This document shows positions 1 to 6,245 of a stretch of 26,363 nt of DNA, piece after piece. The stretch's first letter is position 1. Each line of letters opens with the position of its first letter. The notes under the pieces were generated by a model that was given only the letters and a program-made list of their open reading frames with translations, had not been told where the DNA came from and did no database searches. Origin of the DNA: a virus; IMG/VR virus record IMGVR_UViG_3300045008_000161, positions 1 to 26,363 of that record. One strand, written 5' to 3'. Both the position numbers and the translations under genes were made by a program.

Positions 1-1
1 T

Positions 2-583
2 GACCGGCCGTTGCGATGGAAGAAGCCACGTACGATCCTGGTGAGCCTGATGGGGGACTGGCTTGACCCTGGCGTGTCGGACGGGCACGCCCAGAGCATC
101 TTGGATTGCGCCCGCCTCTTTCGGCGGCATACCTTCCTGACAGTGACAAAGCGGGCGGCACGACTGCCTGTGTTGCTCGCTGAAGAGAGGCCACTGCCGA
201 ACATCCTCCACGGCGTCTCCGTCTGCGACCAAGCCGACGCCGACGAAAGGCTGCCGCACCTGTTCACTCTCAAGGCGCAGGGCTGGCGCGTGTGGGCCAT
301 CGCCGAACCCTTGCTTGGCCCCATCGTGCTCGCGCCGAATCTGACGCACCGCGTGGCTCACGACGACGGGGGTACTTTGCGCGTGTCCGAGCAGTGCCCG
401 TCGCTCGACTGGCTGGTTGTGGGCAAGGAGAACCACGCTGGCGCTCGGCCTTGTGACCCCGTTTGGATCAAGAGCATCGTGCGCCAGTGCAGAGAGGCGA
501 AGGTGCCCTGTTTTGTGAAGGGTGGACTGCCCGAGGCGGACCCCGATTTCGTACAGCAGAGACCGGAGGAAACGCCCGCGTGA
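2..583 (+). CDS. DUF5131 (phage Gp37/Gp68-like) protein, 5'-truncated
   Basis: The frame is open to the left edge (codons from position 2, 193 residues visible), so the N-terminus is missing. Family members normally carry an N-terminal three-cysteine motif (CxxxxxCxxC type) resembling a radical-SAM/Fe-S site; that part lies outside the window. What remains matches the family's conserved core in order: SLMGDWLDP, then HTFLTVTKRAARL, PLPNILHGVSVCDQ, ADERLPHL, AEPLLGPI, LDWLVVGKENHAGARP and a final VPCFVKGG. Biochemical function is not established for the family, which is common in phages and prophages. The TTG at position 11 is an internal codon rather than the true start. The stop precedes the next gene by 22 nt. 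The family call is from recognised motifs and is fairly secure; the role is unknown. Confidence 0.85.
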   Translation, partial: DRPLRWKKPRTILVSLMGDWLDPGVSDGHAQSILDCARLFRRHTFLTVTKRAARLPVLLAEERPLPNILHGVSVCDQADADERLPHLFTLKAQGWRVWAIAEPLLGPIVLAPNLTHRVAHDDGGTLRVSEQCPSLDWLVVGKENHAGARPCDPVWIKSIVRQCREAKVPCFVKGGLPEADPDFVQQRPEETPA

Positions 584-605
584 CGGGCTGGAAGAGAGGT
601 AGAGT

Positions 606-998
606 ATGAAAATCGAACTGGAACCGGGAGACGTGCAGGCGGCGCTGGGCAAAGCCGTGGTGGACGGCATGCAAGAGGCAGCCGGGTCCTACGCGGTCAA
701 GGATGCGGTCCGTGCGGCGACGGCCAGGGCAATCGAGGACGCAGGGTTGCTTGTGCGCGTCACAGAGCAGGCCCTCGCCTCGGTGCAGGCGCAAGTCGAG
801 CCGCTCGCCGAGGAGGTGGCGCGGTCCGTCGTACCGGCCTTGCAGGAGTCGCTGCGCGAGGTCGCGCTTGCCCAGGCAGTGGGCATCGTTTGCGCAGTGC
901 AGGAGCGCCTCCACGGGTACATGGACGAGGCGGCCCGCAAGGCCCTGTGGCGGGAGGTCGAGGCCAACCTGCGGGCCAAGATCGGCGCGGCCTCATGA
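606..998 (+). CDS. hypothetical helical phage protein
   Basis: A 130-residue protein starting at ATG 606 behind a purine-rich AGAGAGGT ribosome site. It is rich in Ala, Glu, Val and Arg with few aromatics, and the regular hydrophobic spacing suggests long amphipathic helices, possibly a coiled coil across the middle (about residues 40-110). There is no signal peptide, membrane segment or cysteine motif. The next start codon overlaps its stop (ATGA at 995-998), so it belongs to the early polycistron. I do not recognise the family. A frame on the opposite strand covers much of it but lacks the start context, so the + frame is preferred. Confidence 0.7.
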   Translation: MKIELEPGDVQAALGKAVVDGMQEAAGSYAVKDAVRAATARAIEDAGLLVRVTEQALASVQAQVEPLAEEVARSVVPALQESLREVALAQAVGIVCAVQERLHGYMDEAARKALWREVEANLRAKIGAAS

Positions 999-1063
999 CC
1001 GACGCCGAGATACGGCCAGGGATGCGCGTGCAGACGAAGCGCTACGGCGAGGGGACCGCATGA
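995..1063 (+). CDS. 22-residue mini-ORF with a truncated Tudor-like motif
   Basis: ATG 995 overlaps the upstream stop, and its own stop overlaps the next ATG at 1060, so it is coupled by ATGA junctions at both ends. The peptide contains PGMRVQTKRYGEGTA. This resembles the start of the small 'G-x-RV-x-H-x-x-FG-x-GTV' Tudor/SH3-like barrel seen at the C-termini of UvrD-type helicases and in short phage proteins, but it ends where that barrel would continue. It may be a real micro-protein, a leader that links translation of its neighbours, or a remnant. Support comes only from the junction geometry and the motif. Confidence 0.4.
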   Translation: MTDAEIRPGMRVQTKRYGEGTA

Positions 1064-1251
1064 CCACGCGCCAACGTAGGCGGCTGGTCCGAGAGAGCCG
1101 GCTGAACCGAAAGTTCATCGTCTGCACCAATGGCGTCCGCATCGAGACGACGACGTGCGTCTGGTGCACGGATCGGACAGTGTGTTCGGCCTGCCACGCC
1201 CGCGCACTGCGGGCTGAGCAGAAACGCAGGGAGGCCCATGAACGGCTCTGA
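1060..1251 (+). CDS. small zinc-ribbon-like protein
   Basis: A 63-residue basic protein. The start is placed at ATG 1060 because it overlaps the previous stop (ATGA), although the frame stays open further upstream. The N-terminus is very Arg-rich (residues 3-20). The middle holds a cysteine cluster: one Cys near residue 24, then CVWC and CSAC about ten residues apart, followed by a His. That arrangement fits a single structural zinc site. The C-terminus is again charged and helical. It overlaps the following nuclease gene by 14 nt. A nucleic-acid-binding role is likely by composition only; no specific family is recognised. Confidence 0.65.
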   Translation: MTTRQRRRLVRESRLNRKFIVCTNGVRIETTTCVWCTDRTVCSACHARALRAEQKRREAHERL

Positions 1252-1912
1252 AACCGCTCTCTGCCGCACCGTCGTGGCCTGGCTTCAGGCCGAAGGCTGG
1301 GACGTGTACCAGGAGGTAGAGACGCGCGGCTCTCGTGCCGACATCGTAGCATGCAAGGGCCGTCTCCGATGGGTTATCGAGGCGAAGCGCTCATTGAGTC
1401 TGGCCGTGATCGAGCAAGCAGAACACTGGATCGGCGCGGCGCACATGGTCTCTGTCGCTGTCCCTTCTGCGGGCCGTGGCGGCTTCGGCGAGCGGGTATG
1501 CCGAGACTACGGCATCGGCGTCTTGACTGTGTGGACGACGGTGCGTATTTCGCAGCCCGCGCCATTCCATAGGCCGCGCCTTCACTGGTTCGACACGATC
1601 CCCGAGGCGTGCAAGACCTTCTCCGAAGCCGGCAACGCAACGTCTTCGTACTGGTCTCCGTGGCGCGAGACGTGCATGGTAGTGCGAGAGCGGGTCGCAC
1701 AGGGCAGGGTGCTGGTCAAGGATCTCGTGGACGGTATCAAGCATCACTACGCGAGCGATGCTTCGGCGCGGGCGTGCCTTGTTGCGCAGGCGCTCCGTGG
1801 CGACATCAAGGGTGTGCGCGTTGTGCGCGACGGAAGGCGGCTCTACTTCGAGCAAGAGGTTGGCGTGCTTGGGTGGGCGATGACAGACCGCGAGAAGCCG
1901 GAGGGAACATGA
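1238..1912 (+). CDS. PD-(D/E)XK-like nuclease domain protein
   Basis: A 224-residue protein. ATG 1238 is preferred over upstream starts because an AGGGAGG ribosome site lies just before it. Residues 1-85 look like a restriction-endonuclease fold: a helix (LCRTVVAWLQAEGW), a strand with Glu26/Glu28, then SRADIVA with Asp35, and VIEAKRS with Glu48 and Lys50, that is the E...D...ExK signature. The C-terminal ~100 residues form a separate region without a recognised motif. It sits two genes upstream of a C5-cytosine methyltransferase, so an endonuclease/methylase pairing is conceivable; VRR-NUC or Holliday-resolvase-like repair nucleases are alternatives. The catalytic signature is visible; substrate and role are inferred. 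Confidence 0.65.
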   Translation: MNGSETALCRTVVAWLQAEGWDVYQEVETRGSRADIVACKGRLRWVIEAKRSLSLAVIEQAEHWIGAAHMVSVAVPSAGRGGFGERVCRDYGIGVLTVWTTVRISQPAPFHRPRLHWFDTIPEACKTFSEAGNATSSYWSPWRETCMVVRERVAQGRVLVKDLVDGIKHHYASDASARACLVAQALRGDIKGVRVVRDGRRLYFEQEVGVLGWAMTDREKPEGT

Positions 1913-2100
1913 CTGAGGCCGAGAAGCGGGTCGAGGAAGCTTGGGAGGAACTCTACTGCACGCGGATGCACGGGACGCGCACCACGGCCGTCCTGGGCGT
2001 CCAGGTGTGGGCGCACGAGGTCGAGGAGGGCGAGTGCGCTGCCCGCGCCCTGGCCGACGCCCTAGCGGCGCTGCGGCGAGAGCGGGAGGAGGAGCCGTGA
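1909..2100 (+). CDS. hypothetical small acidic protein
   Basis: A 63-residue protein starting at ATG 1909, overlapping the nuclease stop (ATGA) and itself overlapped by the GTG start of the methyltransferase (GTGA at 2097-2100). It is strongly acidic, begins TEAEKRVEEAWEELY, and the C-terminal ALADALAALRREREEE is an amphipathic helix. No cysteine cluster or catalytic motif is seen. The tight coupling to both flanking genes suggests co-translation with the nuclease and methyltransferase. Function is unknown. Confidence 0.6.
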   Translation: MTEAEKRVEEAWEELYCTRMHGTRTTAVLGVQVWAHEVEEGECAARALADALAALRREREEEP

Positions 2101-3005
2101 CCATCGGCTCACTGTTCAGTGGGATCGGCGGCCTGGAGCTTGGCCTTGAGCGCGCTGGCCTCGGGCCGACGATCTGGCAGTGCGAATGTGACCCGTACTG
2201 CCGCGAAGTCCTGGAGCGGCATTGGCCCGGCATGACGAGGTATCCCGATGTCAGAGCAGTTGACGCTTCTGCTGTCCGACCCGACCTCATCTGCGGCGGC
2301 TTCCCCTGCCCGCCCGTCTCGTGTGCGGGCAAGGCCCGAGCGCAAGCCGATCATCGGTGGCTGTGGCCGGAGTTTGAGCGGGTTCTGTGCGTGCTACGAC
2401 CGCGCCTTGTCGTCGTGGAGAACGTACCCGGCCTGCTCCGGGCAAACCGGGGCACCGCCTTCGGAGACGTGCTCCGTTCGCTGGCCGACCTCGGGTACGA
2501 TGCGGAGTGGTGTCGTATCGGAGCGTGCGACGTTGGAGCACCGCACAGACGGCACCGGATCTTCGTCGTCGGATGGCTGGCAGACGCCGGGCGCGGATTC
2601 GTTTCGCAGCCGGGGTGGCGAGCGGAAGGGGGAGGCGGGGCTGGACAGGCAGGCGAGGACATGGCCGTCGCCGACCGCAGGGATGGAGACGCCAGAGGAC
2701 ATGGCGCAGGCACGATACGCAGGGAACGGCGGCAAGCGACCAGCGTATGCCATGACTGGCCTCCCGGGCCCGACGACGCAGACGGATGGCGCGACTATCT
2801 CCAGCGGCATCCCAACTGTGCGCCCACCCGGCCGCGTGCTTTCTCCTTCGTTCGTGGAGGCCCTGATGGGGTTCCCGGATGGCTGGACGCTCGTGCCCGC
2901 CGTGCTCGCCTCCGTTGTCTTGGCAACGCGGTCGTGCCGCAGGTCGCGGAAGTTGTCGGACGGTGGGTCCAGAGCATTGCGGAACGGGAAGGGCTGACGG
3001 CATGA
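2097..3005 (+). CDS. C5-cytosine DNA methyltransferase (Dcm family)
   Basis: Transfers a methyl group from S-adenosylmethionine to C5 of cytosine in DNA, most plausibly to protect phage DNA from host restriction. The 302-residue protein starts at GTG 2097 (GTGA overlap) because motif I, SLFSGIGGLELGLERAG, follows at once. Other motifs in order: GGFPCPPVS with catalytic Cys71 (motif IV), VVVENVPGLL with Glu108 (VI), GAPHRRHRIFVVG (VIII, with HRR where QRR is usual), and LGNAVVPQVAE (IX/X). The region between VIII and IX, which chooses the target, is short and of low complexity (LADAGRG, VADRRDGDARG). Length is at the short end of the family. The 3' two thirds also has a recognisable protein in the +1 frame (2248-2997). 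No frameshift is needed to complete the enzyme. Confidence 0.93.
   Translation: MTIGSLFSGIGGLELGLERAGLGPTIWQCECDPYCREVLERHWPGMTRYPDVRAVDASAVRPDLICGGFPCPPVSCAGKARAQADHRWLWPEFERVLCVLRPRLVVVENVPGLLRANRGTAFGDVLRSLADLGYDAEWCRIGACDVGAPHRRHRIFVVGWLADAGRGFVSQPGWRAEGGGGAGQAGEDMAVADRRDGDARGHGAGTIRRERRQATSVCHDWPPGPDDADGWRDYLQRHPNCAPTRPRAFSFVRGGPDGVPGWLDARARRARLRCLGNAVVPQVAEVVGRWVQSIAEREGLTA
2248..2997 (+). CDS. overprinted +1-frame protein, 'WPxPTA ... MGFPxGWT' family
   Basis: A 249-codon open frame lying wholly inside the C5-methyltransferase gene, shifted +1. ATG 2248 has GAGG seven bases upstream. The translation carries the ordered motifs of a phage family often loosely labelled 'DNA methylase': AAASPARPS near the N-terminus, ALSSWRT, WPTSGTMRSG, LEHRTDGTGSS, DGWQTPGADS, TWPSPTAGME, and RVLSPSFVEALMGFPDGWT near the C-terminus. 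Bases encoding LADA or VADR in the methyltransferase frame read WQTP or WPSPT here, so the two families look like alternate readings of the same DNA. It may be a real dual-coded gene, or the named family may itself derive from misread methyltransferase genes. No catalytic residues can be assigned. Motif resemblance is from memory; translation is unproven. Confidence 0.4.
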   Translation: MSEQLTLLLSDPTSSAAASPARPSRVRARPERKPIIGGCGRSLSGFCACYDRALSSWRTYPACSGQTGAPPSETCSVRWPTSGTMRSGVVSERATLEHRTDGTGSSSSDGWQTPGADSFRSRGGERKGEAGLDRQARTWPSPTAGMETPEDMAQARYAGNGGKRPAYAMTGLPGPTTQTDGATISSGIPTVRPPGRVLSPSFVEALMGFPDGWTLVPAVLASVVLATRSCRRSRKLSDGGSRALRNGKG

Positions 3006-3346
3006 GTAGCCTGCTGGCAGCATTGTGGCTCGTGACGGAATGTTTCTCCGCCCTCCCGGCCCCCGTCTGCGCGCGGCTCTGGCACCGATGCCTGCACGTG
3101 GAGAGCGGGTTCGATCCGGAGGCGGTCAACCCGCGCTCTGGAGCCTGCGGTATCGGCGGCGTGATCCCGCGCTGGTCCCGCTACTCGTGCGAGCAGCAAC
3201 GCGATCCGCGAACGAGCGCGCGTGCCGCTGTCGAGGCGGCGGCGGAGTGGCACGGGATGGCGGGCGAGTGCTGGGAAGTGGGGTACAGCGGGAGAGGATG
3301 GGGCAAAGTGAGGGAGTGCAGACAGCGGGGAGGCGACCATGAGTAG
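3002..3346 (+). CDS. lytic-transglycosylase-like (SLT/lysozyme-fold) protein
   Basis: A 114-residue protein whose ATG overlaps the methyltransferase stop (ATGA at 3002-3005). The first ~22 residues (SSLLAALWLVTECFSALPA) form a hydrophobic N-terminus that could be a signal or membrane anchor. It is followed by HVESGFDPEAVNP and SGACGIGGVIPRW, the Glu-Ser-Gly and GxxGIGQ-like pieces of goose-type lysozyme/SLT folds, with Glu34 as the likely acid. This fits a peptidoglycan-cutting enzyme used in lysis or entry. It is shorter than a typical SLT domain (about 130-150 residues), and its place among DNA-metabolism genes is unusual for a lysin. No holin is seen nearby. Confidence 0.6.
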   Translation: MSSLLAALWLVTECFSALPAPVCARLWHRCLHVESGFDPEAVNPRSGACGIGGVIPRWSRYSCEQQRDPRTSARAAVEAAAEWHGMAGECWEVGYSGRGWGKVRECRQRGGDHE

Positions 3347-3491
3347 GAGGAGCCGGCAGCCGAGTCCGCTGAAGTGCGACAGTCGCCGCACCTGTATGGT
3401 GAGAGAAGACACCAGGCACAAGACAAGGCGGCGCAAGGCAGCGGCCCGGGCAGCGCGGAAAGCCAGACGGAAGCAGAGGCGGCGACAATGA
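3339..3491 (+). CDS. 50-residue highly basic protein
   Basis: ATG 3339 overlaps the end of the transglycosylase-like gene by 8 nt, and its stop overlaps the next start (ATGA at 3488-3491). GGAGG-like purines precede it only weakly. About half the residues are Arg or Lys, especially the C-terminal half (KTRRRKAAARAARKARRKQRR), which would bind nucleic acid nonspecifically. Two cysteines lie near the N-terminus (Cys13, Cys19). Function is unknown. The junction geometry supports it, but such Arg-rich frames arise easily in GC-rich DNA. Confidence 0.45.
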   Translation: MSRRSRQPSPLKCDSRRTCMVREDTRHKTRRRKAAARAARKARRKQRRRQ

Positions 3492-3937
3492 CTCGCTCCC
3501 GCATTGAGACACCGCTCGCCCCGCTTGCGCGAACGGTGAATCGGCAGACGCGCCCGGTCCGGGGCATGGGCGCGGTCAAGCAGGCGCTCGCGACAGAGTG
3601 GCGTCTCTTCCGCGAGGGGCCGTGCCTCCAGGGCAAGGTCTGCGTCCTTTGGATCGTGAGAGGTGGCGCGGACGCGAGCAACGCCGTCAAGGTGCTCGAA
3701 GACGCCTGCCAGGGCATTCTCTTCGGCCGCGTCGAGCCCGGCGGCAGGCGCGGAGAGGGGCGGGTCACAGGCGATGAGGACGTGGTAGACCACCACGTGC
3801 ACCGGGCGACGGACGCGGGGCCGCCTGTCGAGGTCCAGGTCTATTCGGTCTCGGAGTGGCGCGAGTACGTGGCGGCAATAGAGGCGCTTGGACCGATGGG
3901 GCCCGCGTGGCTGCGCGGGTGCGGAGGGCCGGCATGA
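3488..3937 (+). CDS. RusA-like Holliday-junction resolvase
   Basis: RusA-type enzymes cut four-way DNA junctions using metal-bound aspartates, helping phage recombination and packaging. This 149-residue protein has the family layout: an N-terminal strand after PLAPLARTVNRQTRP, a strand VCVLWIVRG, then ADASNAVKVLEDACQGILF with Asp62, Asn65, Lys68 and Asp72 matching DxxNxxKxxxDxxxG, and GDEDVVDHHVHR followed by VEVQVYSV matching the late acidic pair and final strand. Length is close to the usual 110-150. The start is fixed by the ATGA overlap at 3488. The classic second Asp is partly replaced (DED), so activity is likely but not certain. Confidence 0.65.
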   Translation: MTRSRIETPLAPLARTVNRQTRPVRGMGAVKQALATEWRLFREGPCLQGKVCVLWIVRGGADASNAVKVLEDACQGILFGRVEPGGRRGEGRVTGDEDVVDHHVHRATDAGPPVEVQVYSVSEWREYVAAIEALGPMGPAWLRGCGGPA

Positions 3938-4524
3938 AGGACAAGCAGAAGCCGCTCACGCTGAGCGGGCCAGGCCGGATCAAGCTGTCGGCCTGGCGCA
4001 GCGAGCATTTTGAAGATCTGTGCGCCGCCAAGGCGGATACGAACATCCGTCCGCGAAAGCACGGAAGCCGGGCCGATCTCGTAGAGGTCGCACGAGTGAA
4101 GCCCCGATTCGGCGGCTACTGCGACTGCGTCGTCATCGCCCTCGGCAAGCGCCCGCATCCGTGGAGTCCGCCCGATGCGCCGCGCAAGCCGCTGGCGCTG
4201 CTGCTCACGCCGGGCGCGTGGTACGAGCGGCGTTACGGCGGGCAGCCGGGAGAGCGAATCGATCTCCTGCGGTGGTGCCAGGAGGACAACGAGAAGGCCC
4301 TCCAGGAGTTCTATGAAGAGGGCGAGGTGCTGGCCGGGCTCGCGCGCGTCATGCGGGCTGCCGCCCGCTATTGGGGCTGGCGGCAACGGCGTGCTCGACA
4401 GGAAGCGGACATGCTCATGGAAGCGGCGCGGCGGAAGGGCATTGAGCCGTCGAAGCGGAAGGCGAAGCGCGGCCCGCGCTGTGCGACGATAGAAGAGGTC
4501 TTCGCGGAGCGCGACGCGCAATGA
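3934..4524 (+). CDS. hypothetical phage protein
   Basis: A 196-residue protein starting at ATG 3934, overlapping the RusA-like stop (ATGA). The N-terminal 60 residues are basic and polar. The centre holds FGGYCDCVVIALGKRPHPWSP and LALLLTPGAWYERRYGG, which look like a small beta-rich core. The C-terminal third (from about residue 115) is a long charged helix with many Arg, Lys and Glu. No catalytic motif, zinc cluster or membrane segment is evident and I do not recognise the family. Its place next to the resolvase suggests a DNA-related accessory role, by context only. Confidence 0.65.
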   Translation: MKDKQKPLTLSGPGRIKLSAWRSEHFEDLCAAKADTNIRPRKHGSRADLVEVARVKPRFGGYCDCVVIALGKRPHPWSPPDAPRKPLALLLTPGAWYERRYGGQPGERIDLLRWCQEDNEKALQEFYEEGEVLAGLARVMRAAARYWGWRQRRARQEADMLMEAARRKGIEPSKRKAKRGPRCATIEEVFAERDAQ

Positions 4525-4697
4525 GCGAGCATCGGCACTTCTGGCACGAGGTCTACGTGGACTCGGAGGACGACCGCAACGCGAACTACCTGTCGCTCTG
4601 GGCATGCAGGTGCGGCGCGGAGCTGTTCCCGCACGACATACTCGCCATCTTGAACGACGAGGCGACGGTAGAGGAGATCCTGGCGGAAAGGGGCTGA
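4521..4697 (+). CDS. small Cys/His-containing hypothetical protein
   Basis: A 58-residue acidic protein from ATG 4521, overlapping the previous stop (ATGA). It has HRHFWHEVYVDSEDD at the N-terminus and a CRCG pair around residues 29-32 preceded by a Trp, then FPHDILAILNDEATVEEILAE as a helix. The N-terminal histidines plus CRC could form a small metal site. The next gene starts 67 nt later, a larger gap than elsewhere in this block. Function is unknown. Confidence 0.6.
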   Translation: MSEHRHFWHEVYVDSEDDRNANYLSLWACRCGAELFPHDILAILNDEATVEEILAERG

Positions 4698-4764
4698 GGT
4701 GGACGCCGGGGCGCCACGGCGGTAGAATGAACACGCGCCACGGGGGAGGCGCATCGGGGGGAGA

Positions 4765-5016
4765 ATGGCTCGCGGGGCAGCGGCGGCAAAAGCGACAACG
4801 CCGCGAGATCCAGTATACGAGGCCGGGGAGAGGGTGCGCCGGATGGCTGGGGCCATCATGCGCGCAGTCTTCATCGAGGACAAAGACACTGACATGATTG
4901 CGGAGTTGTCCGGCAAGCTGGCCGAGGCCGCCAAGGCCCTGGCCGTAGCGAGGGCCAACGCGCTTGTGGCCAGTTGCTTGTCGGTTCGCAGATCAAAGCC
5001 AGGGAGCGAGAAGTGA
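4765..5016 (+). CDS. hypothetical helical protein
   Basis: An 83-residue protein with ATG 4765 behind a GGGGGGAGA ribosome site. It is Ala-rich; residues 22-72 (RVRRMAGAIM ... LAEAAKALAVARANALVAS) form a near-continuous amphipathic helix. The GTG of the ParB-methyltransferase overlaps its stop (GTGA at 5013-5016), so the two are probably translated together. No known family is recognised. An overlapping frame from ATG 4727 has a less protein-like composition and was not chosen. Confidence 0.55.
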   Translation: MARGAAAAKATTPRDPVYEAGERVRRMAGAIMRAVFIEDKDTDMIAELSGKLAEAAKALAVARANALVASCLSVRRSKPGSEK

Positions 5017-6245
5017 GAAGGGAACAGACTTCGCGGGACATCGCCGACCTCGCTCCCGACCCGCGCAACCCGCGGCGGATCACCGCCGAAGCCGCGGCCG
5101 GACTCGGGGAGAGCCTGCGCCGCTTTGGTGACATCGCGGGCATCACATGGAACAGGCGCACCGGGCACCTGGTCACGGGACACCAGCGCATTGCGCAACT
5201 ACGCGCGGCCGGGGCGACCGAATGGATCGTGGACGGCGAGCGGCGCTGGATAGAACACCCTGCCACGGGTGAGCGCTTCTCCGTGCGCGTGGTGGACTGG
5301 GATGAACAGACGGAGCGGCAGGCGAACATCGCAGCGAACAACCCGAGCATCGGCGGCGAGTTTACGGAAGACGCGCTCAGGCAACTTGAGGAGCTTGCGT
5401 CACAGGAAGTAGACCTCGGGCCGCTGCGGCTCGACGTGCTCATGGACGAACTGGCGCAGGCGGCGACAACGTCCGAGGCGTCGGAGCCGGATGGCCCGAC
5501 GGCCGAGGACGAGGCTCCGGCTGCGCAGGAGGCCACGGTTTCGCGACCGGGCGACCTGTGGATGCTCGGGCGGCACCGGCTTTTGTGCGCGGACTGCACC
5601 GATCCGGCCGCTGTTGCAAAATCCATGAGTGGGGAAACCGCTGATGTTTGCCTGACGGATCCGCCGTACGGCGTGGGCCTGGGATATAGATCATTTGACG
5701 ATTCAGAGGAGGCCGCACGTGCGCTCGCGGCAAGGTGGCTGCCGCTCGCACGCGAGGCGGCACATGCCGTTGTTTTCTCGTGTGGGATAAGAGAGCAATG
5801 GTTATATCCGTGTCCCGATTGGGTGCTTTGTTGGTTCTATGGTGCAGGTCCGTTTCCGTCACCATGGGGTTTCAACTGCTGGACCCCATTCCTGGCCTAT
5901 GGTAAAGATCCGAGGTCGCGCGCCGGGCGAGGATCTTGGCCCGATGCGCTGAATCTCAATGTGCCCGCCAATGCCGCCGACATAGACCACCCATGCCCAA
6001 AGCCGGTAGCTCTGTGGGGATGGATGATCAAGAGGCTTTCGACGCGCGGCCAGACGATTCTTGACGTGTTCGCGGGCTCGGGAACGACCCTCATCGCGGC
6101 GGAGCAACTGGGTCGCATTGCGCGCCTTGTCGAACTTGACCCGCACTACTGCGACGTGATCATCCGTCGCTGGCAGCGGCTCACAGGCAGGAAGGCGACG
6201 CGCGAGGACGGGGCGGCGTTCGATGATCTGGAGCCGGCCGCATGA
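5013..6245 (+). CDS. ParB-like domain / N6-adenine or N4-cytosine DNA methyltransferase fusion
   Basis: A 410-residue protein from GTG 5013, with AGGGAG upstream. Residues 1-100 are ParB-like: IADLAPDPRNPR, SLRRFGDI, then LVTGHQRIAQLRAAG with the GHxR nucleotide-binding motif. Residues 190-400 are an amino-methyltransferase of the beta class: DPPYG (from Asp216) is the catalytic motif IV and DVFAGSGTTLIAAEQLGR (from about 351) the SAM-binding motif I. This domain pair is common in phages and modifies DNA, probably against restriction. An acidic linker (about 145-185) joins the halves. From about 5615 to 5910 the codons are conspicuously AT-ending (TTA, ATA, AGA, GGT, TAT), unlike the flanks; this covers the segment between the two motifs that sets target choice, suggesting a recombined specificity region. 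Confidence 0.92.
   Translation: MRREQTSRDIADLAPDPRNPRRITAEAAAGLGESLRRFGDIAGITWNRRTGHLVTGHQRIAQLRAAGATEWIVDGERRWIEHPATGERFSVRVVDWDEQTERQANIAANNPSIGGEFTEDALRQLEELASQEVDLGPLRLDVLMDELAQAATTSEASEPDGPTAEDEAPAAQEATVSRPGDLWMLGRHRLLCADCTDPAAVAKSMSGETADVCLTDPPYGVGLGYRSFDDSEEAARALAARWLPLAREAAHAVVFSCGIREQWLYPCPDWVLCWFYGAGPFPSPWGFNCWTPFLAYGKDPRSRAGRGSWPDALNLNVPANAADIDHPCPKPVALWGWMIKRLSTRGQTILDVFAGSGTTLIAAEQLGRIARLVELDPHYCDVIIRRWQRLTGRKATREDGAAFDDLEPAA

Noticed and set aside
2097-3005. Methyltransferase first suspected of being split by two frameshifts
   Set aside because: The original frame alone carries motifs I, IV, VI, VIII and IX/X and a plausible 'WPPGPDDADGW' to 'LGNAVVPQ' C-terminus, so no frameshift is needed; the other frame is treated as overprinting.
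4727-4897. Frame from ATG 4727 overlapping the start of the 83-residue gene
   Set aside because: Composition rich in Arg, Gly and Gln without helix pattern; the 4765 start has the better ribosome site and is coupled to the next gene.
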